From UBA10347 sp905182135 (lineage in GTDB: Bacteria > Actinomycetota > Acidimicrobiia > Acidimicrobiales > UBA10347): a stretch of 64,000 nt of DNA. Each line of letters starts with the position of its first letter. Within the stretch, counting starts at the first letter, position 1. The DNA lies in contig CAWUSE010000016.1 in assembly GCA_963925805.1 (NCBI GenBank), positions 1 to 64,000 on the forward strand, read 5' to 3'. Under the pieces are notes generated by a model. It was not told the origin of the DNA. It worked only from the letters and a program-made list of their open reading frames with translations, and did no database searches. Of the stretch, positions 54,012 through 61,366 are shown piece after piece. Position numbers and translations under genes: made by a program.

Positions 54012-55043
54012 GTGCGCTTTGAGACCTTCCATCTGATGTCCACACCTGAGATGGAAGCTGGTGTCGACGTCTACCGCCACACGATGGATCAGATCCGGTT
54101 AGCAGACGCCGCCGGGTTCGACACCGCCTGGTTCGCAGAGCACCATTTCTCGAACTATGGGTTCTGTCCCAACCCATTCCTGCCGATTGTCAAGGCCGCT
54201 GCAATCACGGAACGAATTCGTTTCGGGCAAGCGGTCTCGGTGTTGCCCATTTGGCACCCGGTGCGACTCGTCGAGGACATCAACGTCACCGACATCCTGT
54301 GCGATGGTCGGCTTAACGTGGGTTTCGGGCGCGGCTATCAACCGACCGAGTTTGAGGCGTTCGGCACTCAACTGTCAGAAAGTCAGGCGCGGTTCGACGA
54401 GGCCCTGCGACTCATGATGACCGCCTGGACCGAAGAAGACTTCACTTTCGAGGGTGAGTTCTGGAATGTCCCGACGCCGTTAACGATTTTGCCTAAACCA
54501 GTCCAAGCGCCTCATCCGCCGCTGTTCATCGCCGCTTCGAGCCCCACCACCTATGTCCGTGCGGCGAACGAAGATTTCGGGGTGCTGTCTTCGGGGGCGG
54601 GCCTCACCCTCGACGGTGTGCGCGACGCCTACACGAACTACGCCAATACGCTCGACGAACTGGGCAAGTCGCGTGAGGATCACGAGTTCCATTCACTGCG
54701 TTTCGTTCATGTGGCCGAAACCGACGAGGCCGCAGCACAGCATGCGGAAACATCGCGTTGGAATGGTCGAGTAGCCGCAGCGCTGCACCGCGGTTGCGAC
54801 AGCATTACAAACGGTTGGGCCAACGATGTGCACTCCCCGAACGAGCCCAATGATGAAGAGTGGAACAAACGCCTAGTCTTCGGCTCACCCGAGACAGTCA
54901 TCGAGCTTCTAAAGGGCCTCGAAGTAGCGGGTATCAGCCACGTCGTCTGCCATTTCGATTTCGCCAGCATGAAGCAGACTGACATCGTCCGCTCGATGGA
55001 GTTGTTCGCTGAGCGGGTGATGCCTGGCTTCGATCAAACATGA
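54012..55043 (+). CDS. LLM class flavin-dependent oxidoreductase
   Basis: The 343-residue protein starts at GTG (RFETFHLMSTPEMEAGVDVY). It shows GFDTAWFAEHHFSNYGFCPNP, RIRFGQAVSVLPIWHPVRLVEDI, GRLNVGFGRGYQPTEFEAFG and PPLFIAASSPTTYVRAANEDFG. It is a luciferase-superfamily TIM barrel using FMN or F420, closest in pattern to the one at 44.2 kb. It follows the PhyH gene by 62 bases. The substrate is unknown. Confidence 0.87.
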   Translation: MRFETFHLMSTPEMEAGVDVYRHTMDQIRLADAAGFDTAWFAEHHFSNYGFCPNPFLPIVKAAAITERIRFGQAVSVLPIWHPVRLVEDINVTDILCDGRLNVGFGRGYQPTEFEAFGTQLSESQARFDEALRLMMTAWTEEDFTFEGEFWNVPTPLTILPKPVQAPHPPLFIAASSPTTYVRAANEDFGVLSSGAGLTLDGVRDAYTNYANTLDELGKSREDHEFHSLRFVHVAETDEAAAQHAETSRWNGRVAAALHRGCDSITNGWANDVHSPNEPNDEEWNKRLVFGSPETVIELLKGLEVAGISHVVCHFDFASMKQTDIVRSMELFAERVMPGFDQT

Positions 55044-55068
55044 CGGCCGATGTGGCTGATGCCCGGCG

Positions 55069-55197
55069 CTAACCAATTCGGTCGACAACAGCCAGGATGC
55101 GATACATGTCGCGGAGCACTGGCCTCTCGATGAGTTTGCCGTCGACAACGACGAGGCCTGTGTCGGCTTGCTCAACCGTAGATATGACGCTCGTGTA
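55069..55197 (-). pseudogene. Possible C-terminal remnant of a CitE-like (HpcH/HpaI aldolase) protein
   Basis: A 42-codon minus-strand stretch (TSVISTVEQADTGLVVVDGKLIERPVLRDMYRIL) ends at TAG. It resembles the C-terminal helix-strand of citrate-lyase-beta-like enzymes, where VDGKMIDxPV is typical. There is no start and upstream frames are broken. The attribution rests on one motif and is weak. Confidence 0.35.
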
Positions 55198-55320
55198 GCG
55201 CGAAGCTGCTGTCGTCGATCAAGGCAAAATAGTCGCCACGCCACAATAACGGTGTCTGCACAGCACAGAAAGGCCTGCTTTCTGCAACGCTAGAAAGGAC
55301 AGGCACGACCCAATCTGGGA

Positions 55321-55701
55321 TCAGTCCAATAGCTCGTCGGCCAGCAGCCCGAGTTGTGTCCGCAGCTTCTTCGTCAGGCTCTTCACAACCAAGAGGTAGG
55401 ACTCCTCGAGGAGATCCTCGACAGGTACGAGTTGATCATCAGATGCAAGATCAATGGTGATCCAGTGCCTTTTATTCATGTGGTAGCCCGCCGTAACGGC
55501 GGCGAACTGTGAGCGCAACGCGACCCCATCGTCTGGGTCTACCTTGACGGTTACTGAATGCTGACGTGTTGGCACCAGCGCAAACATTTTGCCGCCGATC
55601 TTGAACACCGCGGCCTGCGGCCCAAACGGGAACTCTTCAACCACTGCCGGCAACGATCGCGCCCATTTCGCCACCTGGGCCCGGTCCACACGCTTCGCCA
55701 T
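55321..55701 (-). CDS. MmcQ/YjbR family protein
   Basis: From the ATG at 55701 the protein is 126 residues; a start at 55758 would add 19. The YjbR/CyaY-like fold shows WARSLPAVVEEFPFG, VFKIGGKMFALVP, VTVKVDPDDGVALRSQF, AGYHMNKRHWITIDLASD and LLEESYLLVVKSL. These are small, probably DNA-binding or metal-linked proteins of unclear role. It is monocistronic and reads into a gap. Confidence 0.82.
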   Translation of the reverse strand: MAKRVDRAQVAKWARSLPAVVEEFPFGPQAAVFKIGGKMFALVPTRQHSVTVKVDPDDGVALRSQFAAVTAGYHMNKRHWITIDLASDDQLVPVEDLLEESYLLVVKSLTKKLRTQLGLLADELLD

Positions 55702-56149
55702 CGCACCATCATCGTCCGTCGACAATGGCACGTCCAACGCAAGCAGATCCGGTTCCATCCCTTGGCTCAGGCCGTAAAGGTCAGAGTCGCGACGTCGAGC
55801 GCTAACTCTGGCTGCGACACCGAGACCAATGCTTCTTGATCCTGCACCAGGTTCTGACCTGTTAGCCGGCCCCGCTTGATTCGTGGACGCGACACCAGCA
55901 ATGTGGCCGCCAATCCCTCAATCATTGTCATCGGCGGCGGATTCGCCTTGGGCGATACCGACACCAAGCGTCTCGATTCGGCCAAGTAACGCCATCAAGA
56001 GTTGTCGTTGTGTGCAGCCACTCACTACAGAAAGGGTTCATAATCGCACCTTGTACTCAAACCGAGTCTCCTCGGCACCCTGCAGCCCTTTTTGCCAATG
56101 TCTGAGCGACGGCTAAATTCATTCGCTTCACCCTTATTGAGGAGCGAGC
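55702..56149. other. 448-base gap, possibly decayed coding sequence
   Basis: A minus-strand frame at 55767-55985 (TTG start, no ATG) reads like the end of a protein (RGRLTGQNLVQDQEALVSVSQPELALDVATLTF), but I cannot name it and a TGA lies just upstream. The plus-strand end holds GAGGAG for the small gene at 56150. Confidence 0.35.
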
Positions 56150-56452
56150 ATGAGCTATACGTCATTTTCGATTGGCACCCCTGGGAGAGCTTGGGATGGT
56201 ATCGAGGTCGGATCGGCCGACTGGCAAACACTTTTCACCCAGCAAATGGCGATTCTTGAAGCAGCTGGGGCGGACACGACAGTCAGCGGATTTGCAGCTT
56301 CGATCGGCAAATGGATAAACGTGAATACCTATCCTGATGTCGAGGCCAGCACGCGAGTGATCGCACAGTTACTTTCAGCACAGTTGTTTGAGGTTGAAAG
56401 TTCCGGCCCATTCGTTGGAGCAGAAGACATGATGGCACTAATGGCTTCATAA
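56150..56452 (+). CDS. Small protein of unknown family, 100 residues
   Basis: GAGGAG sits seven bases upstream of the ATG, which supports expression. The product has no membrane segment or Cys. A central part with balanced helix-forming residues (WQTLFTQQMAILEAAGADTT, VIAQLLSAQLFEVES) suggests a small soluble alpha/beta fold. I do not recognise a family. The neighbours are a gap and an ATPase, so no function is proposed. Confidence 0.55.
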   Translation: MSYTSFSIGTPGRAWDGIEVGSADWQTLFTQQMAILEAAGADTTVSGFAASIGKWINVNTYPDVEASTRVIAQLLSAQLFEVESSGPFVGAEDMMALMAS

Positions 56453-56838
56453 ATGCTGGCGCCCTGCAGCCTAGATTCACGATCCTGGCAGCTTTGCCAA
56501 CGCTGTGAACAAGCGCGTAACGCCATCGACCGTGACCTCGTGCCTCTCCCCCGAGTCAGTGCCCAGCTGAACAAGCGCTAAAGGAATCAGGCCACCGAGC
56601 CTGTCGTTTTTCGACTAGCTGGTTTCGCTGTAGTCCTCCACGCCGTGCCGGCGCACCGGCACGGCGTATCGCACGCCGGTGTATACCTTCGCCGGCAACA
56701 ACAGTCTTTACATAGCGTTGGCGCACGGCCCTGGCACAGACCGTGCTCGTTGGTAGCGGCGTCATTCAGCAAGGCTTCATTGCGGGTTCTTCGGGTGACC
56801 GACTTCCTACAGATTGAGGTGCGCTAAGTTCTAGGCCG
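56453..56838. other. 386-base gap with a strong hairpin
   Basis: At 56641-56666 an exact 11-bp inverted repeat (cgccgtgccgg / ccggcacggcg) closes the 4-base loop cgca. No T-run follows on either strand, so it is at most a rho-assisted or structural terminator for the small gene upstream. Nothing else is recognised in the gap. Confidence 0.5.
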
Positions 56839-57459
56839 ATGCCGCCCGCCCGCAAGATCGCATTCATTGGTTCGCACTCGGTGCGAAAAACCAATGCAGT
56901 GCACTCCTTCGCTGGGGCCGTGGGCCGTAGTGGGCGCAGCGTGGAGGTCGGCCGTGAGGTCGTCCGCTTTAGCCCTCTGGGGCGGAACGAGGGGGCCACG
57001 CCCGAGGCACAACTATGGGCGATCATGGCCCAAATCCAGCAAGAACTCGAGCTTCGTAACCAGGCTGAAGTACTGGTGGTCGACCGCGCCGTTGTAGACA
57101 ATTTCGCGTACTTCCTTCGTGTCACTGGCGGTGATGACCCATTCGACGTCAAGCCTCTGGTTCGGCGCTGGTCCCAGACCTATGACCTGTATGTACGTCT
57201 CCGTCCTGACGTTGCGCTCAAGGCCGACGGTGTGCGCAGCACCAACGAAAAGTTTCGCAACGAGATCGAAAAGATTTTGGACCTAATCATTCCGAAGTAT
57301 GTCGATCCCGAAAAGCTGGTTGAACTACGAGCTTCGGACATCACCGAAAGTTTCGACTGGGGCGCTCTACTCGAACGATTATGCGGCCCGCTGGGCAATG
57401 ACAAGCTAGAGCCAAAGATGATTACATATGCGCCGACACTCTGGGACTTCGACGCCTAA
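56839..57459 (+). CDS. AAA-type ATPase/kinase of the NadR-like (AAA_28) group, altered P-loop
   Basis: The 206-residue protein matches small P-loop ATPases of the NadR/AAA_28 kind. Visible parts are the Walker A position at residues 11-18, EGATPEAQLWAIMAQIQQE, the Walker B-like VLVVDRAVVDNFAYFL, and YDLYVRLRPDVALKADGVRS with a following helical lid. The Walker A motif reads GSHSVRKT, where the family normally has G-x4-G-K-T. The conserved Gly is Arg, one base from a glycine codon (CGA versus GGA). If real, ATP binding may be changed. The stop overlaps the convergent thioesterase gene by 4 bases. Confidence 0.72.
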   Translation: MPPARKIAFIGSHSVRKTNAVHSFAGAVGRSGRSVEVGREVVRFSPLGRNEGATPEAQLWAIMAQIQQELELRNQAEVLVVDRAVVDNFAYFLRVTGGDDPFDVKPLVRRWSQTYDLYVRLRPDVALKADGVRSTNEKFRNEIEKILDLIIPKYVDPEKLVELRASDITESFDWGALLERLCGPLGNDKLEPKMITYAPTLWDFDA

Positions 57460-57872
57460 CCAATGCGCAGCGTGTTCCCGCGGAAAGTTGCGATCAGCTG
57501 TTCATCGGCCGCGGAGCGAATCTGCACATCGTAGATTCCTACTTTGCCCCGCAGGCTGTGTTCGATAGCTTCAGCGATCAGCACGTCGCCGAGTGCAGCG
57601 GCAGCCACGAAGTCGATAGAGGCGCGGACGGCCATAGACGGGTTACCGCGGCTGTTCCCGGCATAGGACATCGCAACGTCGGCCAGCGTGAACAGGACGC
57701 CACCGTGGAGTTGCCCAAGACTTCCCAGGTGTTGTTTCCCAACGGTCATTGAGACTTCGGCAGTGCCGGCTCCTGCTGAAGTCAGCACAATACCGAGCTC
57801 ACGCGCGGCGGTGTCAGCGACGTGTAAACCCTGCACGCGTATCAGTGCTTGCTCATCGTTCGCTGGATCCAT
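57456..57872 (-). CDS. PaaI-family acyl-CoA thioesterase (hotdog fold)
   Basis: The 138-residue hotdog protein has GKQHLGSLGQLHGGVLFTLADVAMSYAG, where HGGxxxxLxD is the PaaI signature, then ASIDFVAAAALGDVLIAEA. It would hydrolyse aryl- or acyl-CoA thioesters, consistent with the CoA-rich setting of the window. Its stop overlaps that of the convergent ATPase gene by 4 bases. Length is normal. Confidence 0.88.
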   Translation of the reverse strand: MDPANDEQALIRVQGLHVADTAARELGIVLTSAGAGTAEVSMTVGKQHLGSLGQLHGGVLFTLADVAMSYAGNSRGNPSMAVRASIDFVAAAALGDVLIAEAIEHSLRGKVGIYDVQIRSAADEQLIATFRGNTLRIG

Positions 57873-58213
57873 GGCTGAATCGTAGTTCCTGGAGCGTCAC
57901 CGTTTCTGAGACCAACAGCGCAAAAGGCCGCTCCTTACACGGCGAGTTCACAGTCGCGGCTCACGAGGCTGCGGGCCGAATCGTTGACTGTTGCCATGGA
58001 GCTGTTGGCCATCCGCCCCGCCACTATCTCAGGTCTCGGTCAAGGCACAAACCGCACCGGTATCGGCGCCTGCACTACAAAACCCGCAGGTCGTCAACCT
58101 CGCCCGACTAACGACACAACTACCGCGGGGATTCGTGGAATACGAGCTCGGTCAGAAAAATACATGTCGGACCCTGCCCGCCCAGGGGAGCGAGCCCGTG
58201 CCAAGCTAGGCGC
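57873..58213. other. 341-base gap, nothing recognised
   Basis: This divergent region between the thioesterase and the aminotransferase should carry promoters. Plus-strand frames near 57990-58200 look partly protein-like (VVNLARLTTQLPRGFVEYELG) but are not attributable to a family. Confidence 0.35.
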
Positions 58214-59422
58214 ATGAGCTTCGACATGCTTGCGGCCTTTCGCTCTGACCTCCCTGTTGTTGGTGACGGGTGGAGGCCTCCGCCCGAATACAGCTTCGTC
58301 GGCGGTCACAACGACGCAGCGAGCGTCCCCTTCAGCGGGCTCGCCGAGTCCCTAGTGACGGCTTTGCGTCGAGAGGGGTCGAATCTGGCTTACTACAACC
58401 TGGGTGGTTCGCCCCTTGGTTACGAACCACTTCGCAGTTTCATCGTTGGCGAACTTGGCGCCCGGGCTGGCATGGCTGGCGGGCCCGATCAGGTCCTAAT
58501 GGTCTCGGGTTCACTGCAAGCCTTAGATCTGGTTAACGACGCCATGTTGTCACCCGGCGACACGGTGTTAGTCGAGCAGGCGACCTATGGAGGCATGATC
58601 TCGAGGATTGAACGGATGGGTGTTCGCCATGTTGGCGTGGAGCTTGACGACGGCGGCATTGTTCTTACCCATCTGAGATCGGTTCTAGAGGACCTCGCCT
58701 CCGACGGCATCACACCAAAATACCTCTACACAATTCCGACGGTCCAGAACCCGACAGGAACCGTCATGCCGCTCGACCGGCGTCAAGCGCTGCTAGCGCT
58801 TGCGCGTGAGTATTCGCTCCCGATCTTCGAAGATGAGTGCTACGCCGACCTGACTTGGGGCTGCGAACGCCCACCCTCTCTACGAGCGCTCGATGCCGAC
58901 GGTGGCCAAGTCATCTACTGTGGCAGCTTCTCGAAGTCGATCGCTCCCGCGTTGAGGGTCGGCTACCTAGTTGCCGACGAGCCTGTCATCCAACAATTAT
59001 TGGCGCTGAAAACTGATGCTGGTACCGGTTCCCTGGAGCAACTCGCACTTGGTGATTACTGCCCGTCGCACTTCACGGCACACGTTGACCGACTTGTCGT
59101 GGCACTGAAAATAAAGGCCGACGCCATGGTCGATGCGGTCCAGCGCGAATTCCGCGGCAAGGTTCACTTGGCGCCGCCCATGGGCGGCATTTATGTCTGG
59201 CTCACCTTCCCCGAGGGTACCGACACTGACGCTTTGGCACCGGCAGCGAAAGCTGCCGGCATCGAGTTCAACGCTGGTTCTGGATGGTCAAGCGACCCAC
59301 AATGGGGCAAGCGCCGACTACGTTTGTGTTTTGGTGCCCCTGATGTGGACACCATTCGTTCTGGGATCGCGGAGCTCGCTCGGGTTTACCGTGCGTCGCA
59401 GATGCCCACCACCGCCAGCTGA
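58214..59422 (+). CDS. Class I/II PLP aminotransferase (2-aminoadipate/MocR-type)
   Basis: The 402-residue fold-type I enzyme shows NLAYYNLGGSPLGYEPLRSF, VSGSLQALDLVNDAML (PLP phosphate turn), PTVQNPTGTVMPLDRR (Asn to PLP), FEDECYADLTW (Asp) and CGSFSKSIAPALRVGYLVA, where the Lys of SFSKS is the Schiff base. It resembles the 2-aminoadipate aminotransferase / MocR catalytic domain group without a regulator domain. It acts on an unknown amino acid. No operon partner is visible; a 325-base gap follows. Confidence 0.87.
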   Translation: MSFDMLAAFRSDLPVVGDGWRPPPEYSFVGGHNDAASVPFSGLAESLVTALRREGSNLAYYNLGGSPLGYEPLRSFIVGELGARAGMAGGPDQVLMVSGSLQALDLVNDAMLSPGDTVLVEQATYGGMISRIERMGVRHVGVELDDGGIVLTHLRSVLEDLASDGITPKYLYTIPTVQNPTGTVMPLDRRQALLALAREYSLPIFEDECYADLTWGCERPPSLRALDADGGQVIYCGSFSKSIAPALRVGYLVADEPVIQQLLALKTDAGTGSLEQLALGDYCPSHFTAHVDRLVVALKIKADAMVDAVQREFRGKVHLAPPMGGIYVWLTFPEGTDTDALAPAAKAAGIEFNAGSGWSSDPQWGKRRLRLCFGAPDVDTIRSGIAELARVYRASQMPTTAS

Positions 59423-59747
59423 TTACGAAAATTAGCGCGACCCAATTGGCCAAACAATGGACAGACATCGCAATTGCTCAGCCAGCTCGATTTTGTACCT
59501 GCAGCGGTTTGAGGCTGAGCCACTGCGGACAGGCCAGGAAGACCTCCCCTACCCCCACGGCAGCAGCTGGCTTCGGCCCGACCCGTGCAGCGATGCGCGA
59601 TGAGCGACACACATGGGTTGTTCTACCCAAGTGTCACCCTGGCTTTGTCATGTCGACCGTAGTCCCTATGACTACGAATCGAATCCCCCAAAGCCAAACG
59701 CGCGAGTGGCACCCTGTTGTCATCAGACAGCTACTACGCACGCTCTC
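59423..59747. other. 325-base gap upstream of the candidate selenoprotein gene
   Basis: No gene is recognised. I searched for a tRNA-Sec with a TCA anticodon and did not find one. It should hold the promoter for the peroxiredoxin-like gene, but no convincing boxes were found. Confidence 0.4.
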
Positions 59748-60329
59748 ATGAGCTACCGATCTGTTGGGCGGCCGCGTGTCGGCAGCTTTGCCCCAGACGT
59801 GGTTCTGCACGACGTCTTCGGCGATATCTGGCGACTTGACCGACAGAGAGGAAAGTATGTCGTACTTATCTTTCATCGCCATATTCATTGACTGCCATGT
59901 GCAGAGCACGTGATTGCGGTTCGCAATCGATTAGATGAATTTGACACAGACGTTGACGTTGTTGTCGTGACCTTCGCTCAACGCCAGCATGTCCAAGATT
60001 ACCTGCAACGAATGAGCCAGTTGCTTTCCACCTCATCTGCGCGCCCACTCGCCTTCCTTATCGACGAGGGTCGCGAGGCATACCGTGCCTATGGACTCGG
60101 CCGGGCCTCGACGGCAACCATCTATGGATGGCGCGTCTGGGTCCGTTATTGCCAGATCTTGAAATCCCGGGGCAGTGACGCCTTGCAGCCTCCGACCGAG
60201 GACACAAACCAACTCGGGGGCGACTTCGTTATTGACCCCAGTGGCACACTGATCTACGCGCGTTGGAGCCGTGGGCCCGCAGACCGTCCGCCAGTCACCC
60301 ACCTCGTCGCCGCAACACGGCGTCGATAG
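59748..60329 (+). CDS. Peroxiredoxin-like protein with in-frame TGA, candidate UxxC selenoprotein
   Basis: Reading through one TGA (59889-59891) gives a 193-residue AhpC/TSA-type thioredoxin-fold protein. GSFAPDVVLHDVFG is the usual start of the domain, YVVLIFHRHIH leads into the active site, and residue 48 is the TGA, followed by LPC (Cys51) and AEHVIAVRNRL. Homologues have Cys at that place (RHxxCLPC-type), so the site would be UxxC. The downstream half keeps the fold (VDVVVVTFAQRQHVQDYL, PLAFLIDEGREAYRAYGLG, GGDFVIDPSGTLIYARW). Sec would make a peroxidase or disulfide-handling enzyme. A simple nonsense mutation is the alternative, but the TGA position and the hairpin favour Sec. sel genes are not in the window. 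Confidence 0.7.
59912..59928 (+). promoter_or_regulatory. Candidate bacterial SECIS stem-loop
   Basis: A perfect 7-bp stem (gattgcg at 59912-59918, cgcaatc at 59922-59928) holds the loop gtt. The loop begins 27 bases after the TGA and its first base is G. The bacterial SECIS consensus asks for a small apical loop with G in the first two positions, 16-37 bases after the UGA, so the spacing and loop both fit. A weaker hairpin (gtgc-aga-gcac, 59899-59909) lies between. Confidence 0.6.
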
Positions 60330-60399
60330 TGTTACGCAGCAGATCGAACCAAACCACACATTCAGTCCTAATAGATCTAAAGTACGGATATTATGCCGC

Positions 60400-61161
60400 A
60401 TGCCTGCTCAACCACTTGATCGCACCAACCCACTCCCCCTGTGGGCCCAGCTTGAGGTTGACCTCAAAAGCCGGCTCGCCAACGGAGACTTCGACGACGG
60501 CGCTTTTCCCACCGACCTGATACTCACCCACGAGTACCACGTGAGCCGCCACACGGTTCGAGAGGCAATCCGCCATCTCAACAAGACAGGCGTCCTAAAA
60601 CGAGAGCGAGGACGCGGCACCGTGGTCAATCGCGCCGAGTTCGAGCAGTCACTCGGCACGCTGTACAGCTTGTTTCAGTCCATCGAATCAAATGGAGTTG
60701 AACAGACCAGCGAAGTACTCGAACTCGGCATCGTGCAAAATGCTCTGGCCGCCTCCCATCTTAAGGTCGAGGAGAACGCCGACTTAGTCCTACTGGCCCG
60801 ACTTCGACTTGCCGGTGGCGCACCTCTGGCACTTGACCGGGCATGGCTTCCACGCGCCATTGCCGAGCCACTACTCGATGCGGACTGGGCGCACACCGCC
60901 CTGTACTCCGAATTACGCAAGATCGGCTCCCCGGTGCCGACACAAGGGTGGGAACGGTTGACACCAATCCACCCCACTGCAGCGGACCGGGCCAAGCTCG
61001 ATATTGCGAAGAGCGACGCCGCTTTCTATCTCGAACGATTGGGCTCTCACGGCGAGCAGCCCATCGAATGGCGAACAACCGTAATTCGGGGTGACCGATT
61101 CCGCTTCGTCACCGACTGGACGTCAGGTACAGCGACCGCTCTTCGCCCTTCCGCAACCTAA
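60400..61161 (+). CDS. GntR-family regulator, HutC/UTRA type
   Basis: From the ATG at 60400 the product is 253 residues. The N-terminal winged helix shows PLWAQLEVDLKSRLANGDFDDGAFPTDLILTHEYHVSRHTVREAIRHLNKTGVLKRERGRGTVV in pieces matching GntR; the C-terminal UTRA domain has SHLKVEENADLVLLARLRLAGGAPLALDRAWLP. A TATTAT box at 60389-60394 ends only five bases before the ATG, so the mRNA may be leaderless. It probably represses or activates the next gene, whose promoter has a perfect inverted repeat 55 bases beyond its stop. Confidence 0.87.
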   Translation: MPAQPLDRTNPLPLWAQLEVDLKSRLANGDFDDGAFPTDLILTHEYHVSRHTVREAIRHLNKTGVLKRERGRGTVVNRAEFEQSLGTLYSLFQSIESNGVEQTSEVLELGIVQNALAASHLKVEENADLVLLARLRLAGGAPLALDRAWLPRAIAEPLLDADWAHTALYSELRKIGSPVPTQGWERLTPIHPTAADRAKLDIAKSDAAFYLERLGSHGEQPIEWRTTVIRGDRFRFVTDWTSGTATALRPSAT

Positions 61162-61202
61162 GCCAGATTCGCTCGCCAAAACGGCCTCCCAACACATTTG
61201 AC

Positions 61203-61238
61203 TTGCATCATTCTGTAATGTCCGTATAATCGGACATT
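61203..61238 (+). promoter_or_regulatory. Promoter with -10 box inside a perfect operator palindrome
   Basis: TTGCAT (61203-61208), 16 bases, then TATAAT (61225-61230) form a good sigma-70-like promoter. The -10 is flanked exactly by aatgtccg (61217-61224) and its complement cggacatt (61231-61238), an 8-bp inverted repeat with TATAAT as spacer. Binding of a dimeric regulator such as the adjacent GntR protein would cover the -10. It lies 128 bases upstream of the MBL-rhodanese start. Confidence 0.7.
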
Positions 61239-61366
61239 GAAGTCTAGACAAGCATCACGATTCGTTCGTCGCCATCATGTCGATTTTACTGCGCAGATCA
61301 CTTGTATCTGATCGCTCGATAGGCGCCACCTCGTCGTGGCTAGTAACCGTTGCGGAAGGCCCACCA

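Noticed and set aside
59660..59705. tRNA-like stretch (aatcgaatcccc) upstream of the candidate selenoprotein, tested as tRNA-Sec
   Set aside because: The T-stem does not pair and no acceptor or anticodon arm can be drawn.
60377..60400. Possible second copy of the GntR operator before the regulator gene
   Set aside because: The cgg...ccg arrangement is in the opposite orientation and only three bases per arm match.
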